Positions 28,162 through 37,008 of a stretch of 64,000 nt of DNA are shown piece by piece. Under the pieces are notes generated by a model. It searched no databases. It had not been told where the DNA came from and was given only the letters and a program-made list of their open reading frames with translations. The translations under genes and the position numbers were made by a program. The DNA comes from Salinisphaera orenii subsp. halophila YIM 95161 (lineage in GTDB: Bacteria > Pseudomonadota > Gammaproteobacteria > Nevskiales > Salinisphaeraceae), in contig NZ_AYKF01000088.1 in the NCBI RefSeq assembly GCF_003732545.1, positions 57,340 to 121,339 on the forward strand, written 5' to 3'. The number at the start of each line of letters is the position of its first letter. Position 1 is the stretch's first letter.

Positions 28162-28204
28162 CAGCGCTACGATCCGACCTGCCCCCGCGACAGGTCTTTT
28201 CAGA

Positions 28205-30478
28205 TCAGGCGGCCCTGTCGCGCAGCTCGCGGGCGGCGTCGACCATGTGCCGCAGCGCGGGCTCGACCTCGGCCCAGCCGCGGGTCTTGAGGCCGCAGTC
28301 GGGGTTCACCCACACCCGCTCGGCGGGCAGCACCTTGGTGGCCTTTTTAAGCAGGTCGATCATCTCCTGCTTTTCCGGCACGCGCGGGCTGTGGATGTCG
28401 TAGACGCCCGGGCCGATTTCGTTCGGGTACTGGAAGGCCACGAACGCATCCAGCAGCTCCATCTGCGAGCGCGAGGTTTCGATGGAAATGCAGTCGGCAT
28501 CCATGTCGGCGATCGCCTCGATGATGTCGTTGAACTCCGAGTAGCACATATGGGTATGGATCTGGGTGTCGTCGGCCACGCCGCAGGACGCAATCCGGAA
28601 CGATTCCACCGCCCATTTCAGGTAGGCATCCCAGTCCGCGCGGCGTAGCGGCAGGCCTTCGCGGAACGCGGCCTCGTCGATCTGGATCGCGGCCAGCCCG
28701 GCGGCTTCCAGATCCACCACCTCGTCGCGGATCGCGAGTGCGACCTGCTTGACGGTCTCGGACCGTGGCTGGTCGTCGCGCACGAACGCCCACTGCACCA
28801 TCGTCACCGGGCCGGTGAGCATGCCCTTCATGGGTTTATCCGTTAGCGACTGGGCATATTTCGACCATTTCACGGTCATCGGCTCGGGCCGCGACACGTC
28901 GCCGAAGATGATCGGCGGCTTCACGTAACGCGAGCCGTAGCTCTGCACCCAGCCGAACTTGGTAAACGCATAGCCGGCCAGCTGCTCGCCGAAGTACTCG
29001 ACCATGTCGTTACGCTCGAATTCGCCGTGTACGAGCATGTCGAAGCCCATGTCTTCCTGCATTTTCACGGCTTCGGCGATCTTGGCTTCCAGGAAGGCGT
29101 CGTACTCGGCATCCGACATGCGCCCCTTCTTGTGGGCGGCGCGGGCCTTGCGCACTTCCTGGGTCTGAGGAAACGAGCCGATGGTGGTCGTGGGATAGGC
29201 CGGCAGGTTCATCTTGGCGTGCTGTTTCTTCGCGCGTTCGGCGTAGGGCGAGCCGCGCTGGCGGTCCTTGTCGGCGACCGCGGCGGCGCGGCGCTTGACC
29301 GCGGCGTCGTGGATGCGCGCGGAGTCCGCACGATCGGCCATCGCCTGCTTGTTGTCCGCCAGCATGGTCTTGTCGAGCTTGCTGTCGGCGGCGTTGGCCA
29401 GGAACACGATCTCGTCGAGTTTTTCTTCGGCGAAGGCGAGCCAGTTCTTGAACTCGTCGTCGAGCTTGGTTTCGCTGCGCAGGGTGACCGGCGAATGCAG
29501 CAACGAACAGCTCGGGCCCACGATCAGACGCCCCGCGCCAATCTCGCCCTTGATGGTCTCGATCGTGGCGAGCGCGCGTTCCAGATCGGTCTTCCAGATA
29601 TTGCGACCATCGATGATGCCGACGGACAGATATTTCTCGTCGTCCAGCCGCGCAGCGACGACTTCGGCCTCCTTGATACCGCGCACCGCGTCGATATGCA
29701 GTGCTTCGACCGGCAGCGACGTGAACAGCTCCATGTTGTCGGCAAGCTCGCCGAAGTAGTTCGCCACCATGATCTTGATGCCGTCGACCTGCGCGAGCCG
29801 CGCATAAGCCTTCTCGATGACCGCGCGCTGGGCGTCGTTCAGGTCCAGCGAAAAGATCGGCTCGTCGATCTGCAGCCATTCGGCGCCGTCCGCGGCCAGT
29901 TTCTCGGCGATCTGGACATAGACCTCGATGAGCGAATCGGCCAGATCGAACTTGTCCAGATTCGAGCCGTCGGTGACCTTGCCGAGTGTCAGATAAGTGG
30001 CCGGGCCAACCATCACCGGCTTGGTGACGATGCCCTGTGCCTTGGCCTCGGCAAACTCGTCGAAGATCTTCGAGCCGACGAGCTCAAACGTCGTGTTCTT
30101 GGTGAACTCGGGGACGATGTAGTGGTAGTTGGTATCGAACCACTTGGTCATCTCGCAGGCGATCGCGCCCTGAGTGCCGCGCGCCATGTCGAAGGCGACG
30201 TCGATATTCATGTCGCGGCCGTTCCAGCCGAAACGCTCGGGCACGTTGCCGATCAGACACGACAGGCCCAGGACCTGATCGTAGAAGGAGAAATCGTTGG
30301 ACGGGATCAGATCGATGCCGGCCGCCTGCTGCTTGGCCCAGTTGGCGCGGCGCAGTTCCGCGCCCGCGGCCTCGAGCCCGGCGTAATCGAGATCGCCCTT
30401 CCAGTAGGCCTCGGTCGCCTTCTTGAGTTCGCGGCGTTCGCCGATACGGGGGAAGCCCAGGTTGTGGGATACGGTCAT
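28205..30478 (-). CDS. metE: cobalamin-independent methionine synthase
   Basis: A 757-aa enzyme with two (beta/alpha)8 barrels. The start [20 protein letters not shown] at 30478 is chosen over an in-frame ATG 14 codons upstream because the conserved N terminus begins here. C-terminal zinc ligands are visible in [11 protein letters not shown] and in [25 protein letters not shown] carries the conserved acid. It transfers a methyl group from 5-methyl-tetrahydropteroyl-triglutamate to homocysteine. It is divergent from metR, its usual activator. Confidence 0.96.
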   Translation of the reverse strand: MTVSHNLGFPRIGERRELKKATEAYWKGDLDYAGLEAAGAELRRANWAKQQAAGIDLIPSNDFSFYDQVLGLSCLIGNVPERFGWNGRDMNIDVAFDMARGTQGAIACEMTKWFDTNYHYIVPEFTKNTTFELVGSKIFDEFAEAKAQGIVTKPVMVGPATYLTLGKVTDGSNLDKFDLADSLIEVYVQIAEKLAADGAEWLQIDEPIFSLDLNDAQRAVIEKAYARLAQVDGIKIMVANYFGELADNMELFTSLPVEALHIDAVRGIKEAEVVAARLDDEKYLSVGIIDGRNIWKTDLERALATIETIKGEIGAGRLIVGPSCSLLHSPVTLRSETKLDDEFKNWLAFAEEKLDEIVFLANAADSKLDKTMLADNKQAMADRADSARIHDAAVKRRAAAVADKDRQRGSPYAERAKKQHAKMNLPAYPTTTIGSFPQTQEVRKARAAHKKGRMSDAEYDAFLEAKIAEAVKMQEDMGFDMLVHGEFERNDMVEYFGEQLAGYAFTKFGWVQSYGSRYVKPPIIFGDVSRPEPMTVKWSKYAQSLTDKPMKGMLTGPVTMVQWAFVRDDQPRSETVKQVALAIRDEVVDLEAAGLAAIQIDEAAFREGLPLRRADWDAYLKWAVESFRIASCGVADDTQIHTHMCYSEFNDIIEAIADMDADCISIETSRSQMELLDAFVAFQYPNEIGPGVYDIHSPRVPEKQEMIDLLKKATKVLPAERVWVNPDCGLKTRGWAEVEPALRHMVDAARELRDRAA

Positions 30479-30634
30479 AAGACCCTCTGCAGCGTGGCGT
30501 ATCGAGCGCGCCGCGGCCACGAGTGGATCCGAGAGCGCTCAGCAATGGAGGCGGACAGCGTAGACTGCGTCATGCATGAATAAAAATGCTTTATAATACT
30601 AGTTCAATTATATTCGCTCATATTTTGCCCGGCC
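30479..30634. promoter_or_regulatory. divergent metE/metR promoter region
   Basis: The 156-bp gap becomes strikingly AT-rich at 30574-30626, unlike the surroundings. TATAAT at 30592-30597 is a good -10 for metR. The patch TGAATAAAAATG and GAATATAATTGAAC (minus strand) resemble MetR half-sites (TGAA...TTCA), but no copy is convincing enough to name as a site. Confidence 0.55.
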
Positions 30635-31519
30635 ATGATCGAACGCATGCACCTCAACATCCTGCGCCAGATCGAACGCGAAGGTTCGATCACGGCCGCG
30701 GCCCGCCGACTGCATCTGACGCAGTCGGCGCTCAGCCACGCGATCAAGAAACTGGAGAATCAGTCCGGCACGCGGATCTGGATGCGGGAGGGACGCCGCG
30801 TGCGTCTCACCGCCGCCGGCGAATACCTGCTGGCGGAAGCCGGCCGCCTGGTGCCGCAGTTCGAGCGCCTGGACGCCACGCTCGCCGAGTACGCGGCCGG
30901 CAAGCAGGGCGCACTGCGCGTCGGGATGGAATGCCACCCCTGCTATCAGTGGCTCCTGAAGGTCGTCGAGCCGTATCTGAGAGACTGGCCGGGCGTCGAT
31001 ATCGACGTTTTCCAACAGTTCCGGTTCGGCGGCATGGACGCCCTGTCCAATCACGACATCGACATCCTCGTCACACCGGATCCGGTGGACACGGCCGGCG
31101 TGCTGTTCGAACCGGTCTTCGACTACGAGCAGGTGCTGGCGGTGGCCCGCGATCATCCACTGGCGCGGCGCGAATTCATCGATGCGGCCGATCTCACCGA
31201 CCAGGTGCTGTTCGCCTATCCGGTGAACCCGGCGCGGCTGGACATCTACACCTATCTGCTCACGCCCGGTGGCAGCGGGCCGCGCGAGCACAAGACGGTC
31301 GAATCCACTGACATCATGCTGCAGCTGGTCGCGGCCGGACGCGGCGTGGCCGCACTGCCGAAGTGGCTGATCGACGAATACGCGAACCGGCTGTCGATCG
31401 CCACGGTGCCTCTCGGGCGGCACGGCATCCCCAAGCAGATCCATCTGGGCGTGCGTGCGGCGGACCGCAGCAACCAGCATGTGGACGCATTTCTGGAACT
31501 GGCCCGCGAGACCGCGTAG
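30635..31519 (+). CDS. metR: LysR-type activator MetR
   Basis: A 294-aa regulator beginning MIERMHLNILRQIEREGSIT; the helix-turn-helix includes AARRLHLTQSALSHAIKKLE, a pattern typical of MetR. The effector domain would bind homocysteine. Position divergent to metE supports the name. Its stop codon coincides with the first bases of a dispersed repeat copy, so the gene end is at the edge of a mobile-element remnant. Confidence 0.92.
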   Translation: MIERMHLNILRQIEREGSITAAARRLHLTQSALSHAIKKLENQSGTRIWMREGRRVRLTAAGEYLLAEAGRLVPQFERLDATLAEYAAGKQGALRVGMECHPCYQWLLKVVEPYLRDWPGVDIDVFQQFRFGGMDALSNHDIDILVTPDPVDTAGVLFEPVFDYEQVLAVARDHPLARREFIDAADLTDQVLFAYPVNPARLDIYTYLLTPGGSGPREHKTVESTDIMLQLVAAGRGVAALPKWLIDEYANRLSIATVPLGRHGIPKQIHLGVRAADRSNQHVDAFLELARETA

Positions 31520-31814
31520 GGCCGGCTAACGCTTCATGCGAGCCCGCACCAAGCTCTTTCTGAAATTGACTATGCGGGCAAGAGGCCGGGCGTCCTGCGC
31601 GCCGCGCAGTCATTCTGCGCCAGCGTGCGACAACGCTGCATTGGCGCCACAGCGCTCGGCTCGCCGGGTTGGGCCGCAGATGAACGATCGACCATGGGCG
31701 CGCTGCGGCGTTGCGGCTTTGCCGGCCTCGACGATCGTGGCGCGCCACGATCAGCGACTCGCGCCGTGCCGCACACGATGTGCGGTCGCCGACGCGGCGT
31801 CCGCACGACGCGTC
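31517..31814 (+). repeat. third copy of the MITE-like repeat, cut at its right end by the prophage
   Basis: From TAGGGCC (which includes the metR stop) onward this stretch aligns with the reverse complement of 16522-16837: matching blocks include CAAGC-CTTTCTGAAA, GGGCAAGAGG, CGCGCCG, CAGCGTGCGACAACGCTG, TTGGGCCGC, GATCGACCA, GGCGTTGCG and ACACGATTTGCGGTCG. Similarity stops after CGTC at 31814, within the terminal repeat of the element. The likely cause is insertion of the Mu-type prophage here. Confidence 0.6.
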
Positions 31815-32556
31815 TGTGCGGGGACACGGGGTTTGAGAGCTGAGGGATAGGCGAGATATACCGATAACTACCGATATTTTGGGTGCGGATAATTTGGCGT
31901 TGGCTGGTATTGGATTTGCCGTGAGCCGCACCAATGCGCATGGCGCGGGCGGCGTTATCGCGTAGGGCGTCAACGCAGCGGGATGGGGCCCAGAATACCG
32001 ACAGAGCGCTCAAGCACGCCGTATGACAGGCATTTGCGGCGAACCGTCGGCACTGCGCCATCAACCCATCGAGCTGCGCCTGCTGCCGGTGCAGGACGCT
32101 CCAGAGGCAATAACCCGCGTAGCTCGCCTGTTCGACGTGGCGCATTGCAGGCCCAGGGCTGCCGGCGTCGCTTTCACGCTGTGCCGGCCGCGCATCTTGG
32201 TTTGCGACTCGCGCATTGATAGCGGATTTTCGCCAATTGAATTGAGAATGACCGGCGCGCCTTTCCGCCGCGTTTAACAGATCTTCAATTCGGCTCGAAT
32301 TGGCCCGCACCTCATCGATGATGTCCCGGCCCCACGCCGGCGGCTCATCGTCATCCGCTGAATCCTGATCGGCCATCTCGTTCGATGGGGCGCTGTCGCC
32401 GCCGATCACGATCGTCACGGCACTGCCGGCCTTTATATCGCCGATGCTGACGTCGCCGATCGTGCGGTCGGTTTGCGCCGGTGGCGGGCCCGCCGCCGCG
32501 TCAGCGCTGGAAATAAGCGCCTCAATCGTCTCCTTGCGTTGTGTCCGTCCCTTCAC
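31570..32556 (-). CDS. possible leftward phage gene whose frame runs out through the left end
   Basis: An open frame begins at ATG 32556, 34 bp inside the 3' end of the repressor gene, and reads MKGRTQRKETIEALISSADA. The first 100 residues look coding: acidic, with IGDVSIGDIKAGSAVTIVIG. Beyond about 32.2 kb the composition is less convincing. The frame has no stop before the inferred phage end at 31815 and closes only in host DNA at 31570, so the true product is either a host-phage fusion or the real gene ends by a frame change not visible here. Confidence 0.35.
   Translation of the reverse strand: MKGRTQRKETIEALISSADAAAGPPPAQTDRTIGDVSIGDIKAGSAVTIVIGGDSAPSNEMADQDSADDDEPPAWGRDIIDEVRANSSRIEDLLNAAERRAGHSQFNWRKSAINARVANQDARPAQRESDAGSPGPAMRHVEQASYAGYCLWSVLHRQQAQLDGLMAQCRRFAANACHTACLSALSVFWAPSRCVDALRDNAARAMRIGAAHGKSNTSQRQIIRTQNIGSYRYISPIPQLSNPVSPHRRVVRTPRRRPHIVCGTARVADRGAPRSSRPAKPQRRSAPMVDRSSAAQPGEPSAVAPMQRCRTLAQNDCAARRTPGLLPA
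31858..31945. repeat. possible transposase-binding repeats near the phage left end
   Basis: An AT-rich stretch contains TACCGATA twice with 10-bp periodicity (31859 and 31869), and TTGGGTGCGG (31879) whose core recurs inverted near 31930-31937 (CCGCACCAA). Mu ends carry several transposase sites in mixed orientation; these could be such sites. Weak evidence. Confidence 0.3.
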
Positions 32557-33076
32557 TGATCCCCTCGACTATGGCCGTGACGAGCTTGAGCACCCGGGCC
32601 CGGTCCTCGGCGGTGGGCTGCTCCTCCTCGATCAAGTACTGATAGATCTGCGCGGCGATACGGGCTTCGTGGGCCGGCTGCCAGCGCCGCCGGGTGCGAT
32701 CCTGGCGGGCGCGTAGCGCGGCGAGCACGTCGGCCAGAATGTCGGCATCAATGACGGTATCGACTTGCGTGGCCGGTGCTTGACCCGTGGCGTAGCTGGT
32801 GTCCGCGTCGCGAGCGCCGGTGCCGGTCGCCAGCCATTCAAGGTTGATCCGCGCCTCAGAGCACAGGCGTGCCATCGGGAGAAAGCGAGGCTCATTGTCT
32901 TCCCTGATATAGCGAGCGAGCTGGTCTGGCGTAATGCCGGCGGCGGCCGCAGCTTTTTTTCTAGTTCCTATCCGCTCGCTGGCTGCGGAAATTCTAGTTC
33001 CGATTCCGGTTAGCTGAATCGGAACCGCGTTCTTTTTCTCTGAATCCGGTTCCGATTCTCTGTTTTTATTTTTCAT
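32522..33076 (-). CDS. probable phage repressor (XRE-type helix-turn-helix)
   Basis: A 184-aa protein transcribed leftward from the early switch region, the position of Mu c. After a charged N terminus (MKNKNRESEPDSEKK) it shows a repressor-like helix-turn-helix (AAAAAGITPDQLARYIRED, MARLCSEARINLEWLATG) at residues about 40-85, then a linker and a helical C terminus probably for oligomerisation. No protease domain is seen. Copies of one operator-like motif lie in its promoter and in its own first 120 bp, suggesting autoregulation. Confidence 0.72.
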   Translation of the reverse strand: MKNKNRESEPDSEKKNAVPIQLTGIGTRISAASERIGTRKKAAAAAGITPDQLARYIREDNEPRFLPMARLCSEARINLEWLATGTGARDADTSYATGQAPATQVDTVIDADILADVLAALRARQDRTRRRWQPAHEARIAAQIYQYLIEEEQPTAEDRARVLKLVTAIVEGISEGTDTTQGDD

Positions 33077-33136
33077 AACAACGCCTTATAAAAATATAGA
33101 ACATCTGCAGCGGGAATCGAGAATCGGAACTAGAAA
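32959..33136. promoter_or_regulatory. array of five operator-like motifs across the repressor 5' end
   Basis: The motif GAATCGGAACTAGAA or its complement recurs: TTCTAGTTCC (32959-32968), ATTCTAGTTCCGATTCC (32991-33007), GAATCGGAACC (33016-33026), GGTTCCGATTCTC (33049-33060) and GAGAATCGGAACTAGAAA (33119-33136). Four copies lie inside the repressor coding sequence and one in the gap before Ner. Mixed orientation and spacing of about 25-30 bp fit cooperative repressor binding. Confidence 0.65.
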
Positions 33137-33178
33137 AAGTGCTTGCACAGCTAGAATATGTGCCGTAGCTTTGTACCC

Positions 33179-33499
33179 ATGACGAAGCGAACTACCTCAA
33201 AAAAACCAGCCCGCGGGGACTGGCATCCGGCCGACATCAAGGCGGCGCTCGAGAAGGCGGGCTGGAGCCTGCGTCGCCTGTCCGTGCATCACGGGCTCGG
33301 GGCGCAATCGCTGCAGAAATGCCTGCACCAGCCGTGGCCTCGCGCCGAGCGCCTGGTGGCCGCCGCCATTGGTCGTCAGCCGCGCCAGGTCTGGCCCAGC
33401 CGCTACCACGCCGACGGCACCCCAAAGCGCGGCCGCTCGCCGAAATATACCAATTGTGGTGCGCCGTCGCCGGCGGATGCGCAGGAAAGTGCGGCATGA
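33179..33499 (+). CDS. ner: Ner/Nlp-family regulator
   Basis: A 106-aa DNA-binding protein if started at ATG 33179; an ATG at 33158 would add 7 residues. The family core DWHPADIKAALEKAGWSLRR then LGAQSLQKCL and WPRAERLVAAAIG is typical of Mu Ner (helix-turn-helix, about residues 15-75). It is the first rightward early gene, divergent from the repressor, and should shut down early and repressor transcription as in Mu. No strong Shine-Dalgarno is seen. Confidence 0.85.
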   Translation: MTKRTTSKKPARGDWHPADIKAALEKAGWSLRRLSVHHGLGAQSLQKCLHQPWPRAERLVAAAIGRQPRQVWPSRYHADGTPKRGRSPKYTNCGAPSPADAQESAA

Positions 33500-33605
33500 G
33501 GCACTCAGTTGTGTGTGTACGCCCTCAATATCGCGCGGCTTTGGGCGGCCGGATAGATGCAGCCGCGCCCCGGCGTTTTGCGCCGGCCTTTCAGAGGAGC
33601 CTCCA

Positions 33606-34094
33606 ATGACCGCCAAGCGTTGGAAGAAACGGCAGCCGAACTCCATGCAGGAAGCCCTTCGGCTCTGCCTGGACTACGCCGCCCACAAGCACAATCGCTC
33701 CGTGCAGCGAGTGGCCGACCTCAACGGCATCTCGGAATGGGTGATCTACAAGTGGATGAGCGACGGCTCGATCCCGTCGCGTCGCATCCCGCCGTTCGAG
33801 ATGGCCTGCGACTGCCACTACGTGACCGCCTTTCTGGCGCACAGCGCCCACAAGCTGCTCGTCGACATCCCCCGCGGGAGCGCGACCTCCCGGGATGACC
33901 TGCTCGACCTGCAGAACCAGCTCAACGACGCCGTGCAGCAGCTGCGCGGCTTCACCGAGGCGCCCACCGAAGACGCCTCCAACGCCACCATCCGCGCGCT
34001 GACCGAAGCCATGACCGCGCTGGCCGGACACCGGGCGAACGTGCAGAAGGCCGTCGCCCAGGAGCTGGCGCTGTTCGACGGGGGTGACGCATGA
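33606..34094 (+). CDS. early phage DNA-binding protein, 162 aa
   Basis: AGAGGAG lies 7 bases before the ATG at 33606. The N-terminal half reads like a helix-turn-helix (SVQRVADLNGISEWVIYKWM, then GSIPSRRIPPFEMACDCHYV), similar in plan to XRE-like regulators of Mu-type phages. The C-terminal half is helical and Ala/Leu-rich, probably for oligomerisation. Its specific role is unknown. It overlaps the next gene by ATGA. Confidence 0.7.
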   Translation: MTAKRWKKRQPNSMQEALRLCLDYAAHKHNRSVQRVADLNGISEWVIYKWMSDGSIPSRRIPPFEMACDCHYVTAFLAHSAHKLLVDIPRGSATSRDDLLDLQNQLNDAVQQLRGFTEAPTEDASNATIRALTEAMTALAGHRANVQKAVAQELALFDGGDA

Positions 34095-34393
34095 GCCAGC
34101 TCAACGATATCGCCCACGAGACGGCCCACCGAATCGTCGAACAAGCCGGCGGGCCGACCGCGTCCTTCGATGCGATGAGCGCCGCGTTCAAGCAACTCAT
34201 CGTCGATGGCCACCTTCCGATCGGTTGGCCACCCGGGGGTCGAGCGTTCCACGTCGCGCATGCGGCGATGTGGTCCGAAGTTATTCGGCTACAACTGGCC
34301 GCACTCGAACCGAACGAAGCGTCGCGGCGCGCGATGGCGCTTAGCGCGCATTTGGATTATCTCCATCGCGGCACGCTGAGCGGAGATCGCTGA
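34091..34393 (+). CDS. early phage hypothetical protein, 100 aa
   Basis: It starts MSQLNDIAHETAHRIVEQAG with the ATG overlapping the preceding stop. Helical, no recognisable domain. Its 3' end overlaps the end of a leftward gene (34341-34601). Confidence 0.6.
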   Translation: MSQLNDIAHETAHRIVEQAGGPTASFDAMSAAFKQLIVDGHLPIGWPPGGRAFHVAHAAMWSEVIRLQLAALEPNEASRRAMALSAHLDYLHRGTLSGDR

Positions 34394-34601
34394 TGGCTTT
34401 CTCGGCTCTCAAGCGCGTCATGTCATTGCCCGACTGGGCCTCATGCGACAGCGACTCGATGAGCGCTTCGGTCGATACGTCGCCTGTGGCCGCGATCAGC
34501 CGGACGGCGTGCTCGCCAATGGCACGCGTCGCTTGTTGCTCGGTCATGCCGCGTATCTCTTTTTCTACGCTCTCAAGCGCTTTGCGGTCTTTCTCTTTCA
34601 C
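34341..34601 (-). CDS. leftward hypothetical gene inside the early operon, 86 aa
   Basis: A GTG start at 34601 is preceded by GGGAG with 8-base spacing; an upstream in-frame ATG at 34637 is possible. The product VKEKDRKALESVEKEIRGMT onward is charged and helical and looks like a real protein, whereas the opposite strand translates to Ser/Cys-rich nonsense. It opposes the surrounding early operon, so it may be expressed in lysogeny. Confidence 0.55.
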   Translation of the reverse strand: MKEKDRKALESVEKEIRGMTEQQATRAIGEHAVRLIAATGDVSTEALIESLSHEAQSGNDMTRLRAEKAISDLRSACRDGDNPNAR

Positions 34602-34688
34602 TGGTGGCACTCCCTTCGTGCTCGGTCTGGTTGGCACCGCCGACTATAGCGAAGGCGGGTGCCGCCCCCCATCGACCGGGGCGTGCTC

Positions 34689-34994
34689 ATGAGCGATGTG
34701 ACCATCCGGCAGATCGCCGATGCGCTCGGTCGCGATCGCAGTGCAATTAGCAGGCGCGCTAAGAAAGAGGGCTGGCCATACATAGAAGAAAAGGCCCGCG
34801 GCGGCGCGCGGCGTGAATACGTGTTCGCGCAATTGCCGCCGAGTATCCAGAAAGCATTGCATGGGGACGTCGTGGCGTCTCTGGTAGCCGAATCCGATGC
34901 GCTAGTCGCGGATTTGGTTCAGGTACGCCAGCGCATTGCAGCCCTCGATGCGGAAATCGCAGCGATGCTAAAGCTGAGAGGGGGCGATCAATGA
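34689..34994 (+). CDS. standalone MuA-type DNA-binding domain protein, 101 aa
   Basis: MSDVTIRQIADALGRDRSAI followed by SRRAKKEGWPYIEEKARGG and REYVFAQLPPSIQKAL is the Mu transposase/repressor N-terminal winged helix-turn-helix (Mu_DNA_bind) as a separate protein. A coiled tail (LVADLVQVRQRIAALDAEIA) follows. The next gene, the transposase, begins with a second version of the same domain. It may bind the same operator or end sites. It overlaps the transposase start by 4 bp. Confidence 0.7.
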   Translation: MSDVTIRQIADALGRDRSAISRRAKKEGWPYIEEKARGGARREYVFAQLPPSIQKALHGDVVASLVAESDALVADLVQVRQRIAALDAEIAAMLKLRGGDQ

Positions 34995-37006
34995 TTGGCG
35001 AGCAGCAGTGGTTTTCTGCGGCCGATCTGGCGGGGCTGCCCGGTATGCCTGGCAGTACACGCGGCGTGAACAAAGCAGCCGCTCGGGAAGGCTGGTCCAG
35101 CCGTAAGCGCCGCAAAGGCAAAGGTTACGAATATGCCTTTGACGACCTGCCGGCCGAAACGCAGGCCGCAATTCTGAAACACTCTTGCGCTGCGTCGCCC
35201 CAGGGTGCCGCGCTCCCAGCCGATACTGCCCACGACGCACCCGCCGCCGCGGCGTTCACCTACGACCGGGACGAGCTCTGGGCGCAGTACGAACGCAAGG
35301 CCAAGGGCCCGAAGGGCAAGGCGCAGCAACGCCTGGCACTGCTCGACCAGGTCATGCGCCTGGTCGACGCCGGCCAGCCCATCAAGGACGCGTTCCGCAA
35401 CGTCGGCCAGGCCAACGGCACGAGCTGGCGCACGATCAGCGGCTGGTATTACGGCACCAACGGCAAGCCCGGCGCACGTGACTTCGAGCGCGCCGACTGG
35501 CTGGCCGCACTCGTGCCCGGCTACGTCGGCCGCACCGTGACGGCCGAGTGCAGCCCCGGCGCCTGGGAATACTTCAAGGCCGACTACCTGCGTCTGGCCC
35601 AGCCGGCGGCCACGGCCTGCTACGAGCGCCTGCAGCGGATCGCGCCGCAGAAGGGCTGGACCGTGCCGTCGCTCAAGACACTGGAGCGGCGCATCGAGCG
35701 CGAGATCGCGCCGGGCGCGCTCATCCTGGCACGGCAGGGTCGCGAGGCGCTGGCGCAGAGCTACCCGGCCCAGCAGCGCGACCGTTCGGTCTTCCACGCG
35801 CTCGAAGCCGTCAACGCCGACGGCCACAAGTTCGACGTATTCGTGCGCTGGCCGGACGGCGACGTGACGCGCCCCATGATGGTCGCCTGGCAATGCCTTT
35901 ACAGCGGCAAGCTGCTGGGCTGGCGCATCGACCGGAGCGAGAACGCCGACAGCTATCGGTTGTCGTTCGGCGACGTCGTCGAGAGATACGGCATCCCCGA
36001 GCATGCCTACCTCGACAACGGCCGCGGCATCGCCTCGAAGATGCTCACCGGCGGCGCGCCGACGCGCTATCGCTTCAAGATCAAGGACGAAGACCCGGTC
36101 GGCATCCTGCCGCAGATGGGCACAACGCCGCACTGGACCACGCCGTATCACGGCCAGGCCAAGCCCATCGAGCGCGCCTTCCGGGATCTGTGCGAGTACG
36201 TCGCCAAACACCCTGCACTGGAGGGCGCCTACACCGGCAACAGCCCGATGGCCAAGCCGGAGAACTACGGTTCGCGGGCCGTCGATTTGGCCGACTTCCT
36301 CGCTGTGCTGGACACCGAAATCAAGGCCCACAACGCCCGCGAAGGCCGGCGGTCCACGGTCTGCGCCGGCCGCAGCTTCGACGAGACTTTCGCCGAGTCG
36401 TACGCCCGGTCCGAGATCCGCCGCGCCACCGCCGGCCAACGCCGACTCTGGCTGCTCGCGGCCGAAGGCGTGCGCGCCTCGCGCCAGACCGGCGCGATCA
36501 CCCTCATGGACAACACCTACTGGTCGGACTGCCTGGCGCGGCACAAGGGCGACAAGCTCATTGTCCGGTTCGACCCGGACCATCTGCACGAAGCGGTCTA
36601 CGCCTACACGCTCGACGGCCGGTTCATCGGCGCCATCGAGTGCGCCCAGGCCGCCGGCTTCAACGACACCCGCGCCGCGCGCGAACACGCCCGCCTGCGC
36701 AAGCAGTTCGTCAACGCCAACCGCACCGCGCTCGAGCGTGAAAAGCAGCTGTCGGCAGCGGACGCGGCGCGGCAGTTGCCGACTGAAACCGACGACGCCG
36801 ATCCGCCCGAGCGGCGCGTGGTGCGCGGCACGTTCAAACAGACCCGGCAGGTGGTCAACGGCGCGCCGCTGACCGAGCCCTCCGACGAGACCGAGGAAAG
36901 CCAGGCGGAGACCCGCTTCGGCTGGCACGACGTGATGGACCGCGGTCTCGACCACCTGCGCAGCACCCACCTGGGCGGGCCCACCCACGACGACACCGAG
37001 ACCTAG
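34991..37006 (+). CDS. Mu-type transposase A (DDE recombinase)
   Basis: A 671-aa transposase, close to MuA's 663. Residues about 5-65 form a MuA-like DNA-binding domain (WFSAADLAGLPGMPGSTRGV). The catalytic core follows with Asp277 (AVNADGHKFDVF), Asp342 (HAYLDNGRG) and Glu394 (AKPIERAFRDL); spacings match MuA D269-D336-E392. A beta-barrel and a basic C terminus end the protein. It cuts and joins phage ends during integration and replicative transposition, together with MuB. The active site is intact. Confidence 0.95.
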   Translation: MIGEQQWFSAADLAGLPGMPGSTRGVNKAAAREGWSSRKRRKGKGYEYAFDDLPAETQAAILKHSCAASPQGAALPADTAHDAPAAAAFTYDRDELWAQYERKAKGPKGKAQQRLALLDQVMRLVDAGQPIKDAFRNVGQANGTSWRTISGWYYGTNGKPGARDFERADWLAALVPGYVGRTVTAECSPGAWEYFKADYLRLAQPAATACYERLQRIAPQKGWTVPSLKTLERRIEREIAPGALILARQGREALAQSYPAQQRDRSVFHALEAVNADGHKFDVFVRWPDGDVTRPMMVAWQCLYSGKLLGWRIDRSENADSYRLSFGDVVERYGIPEHAYLDNGRGIASKMLTGGAPTRYRFKIKDEDPVGILPQMGTTPHWTTPYHGQAKPIERAFRDLCEYVAKHPALEGAYTGNSPMAKPENYGSRAVDLADFLAVLDTEIKAHNAREGRRSTVCAGRSFDETFAESYARSEIRRATAGQRRLWLLAAEGVRASRQTGAITLMDNTYWSDCLARHKGDKLIVRFDPDHLHEAVYAYTLDGRFIGAIECAQAAGFNDTRAAREHARLRKQFVNANRTALEREKQLSAADAARQLPTETDDADPPERRVVRGTFKQTRQVVNGAPLTEPSDETEESQAETRFGWHDVMDRGLDHLRSTHLGGPTHDDTET

Positions 37007-37008
37007 CC

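Noticed and set aside
30574..30626. Specific MetR box in the metE/metR gap
   Set aside because: Several TGAA/TTCA-like half-sites exist in AT-rich DNA, but none gives a convincing full TGAA-N5-TTCA match, so no site was annotated.
34393..34692. Rightward 99-codon frame in the early region
   Set aside because: Ser/Cys/Met-rich translation without features; the leftward frame on the same DNA has a better ribosome site and a protein-like sequence.
34988..36988. Leftward 666-codon frame opposite the transposase
   Set aside because: Antisense of the intact MuA-type gene; low-complexity shadow sequence without motifs. The contrast with the real antisense gene in the intein (clear HTH and nuclease motifs) is instructive.
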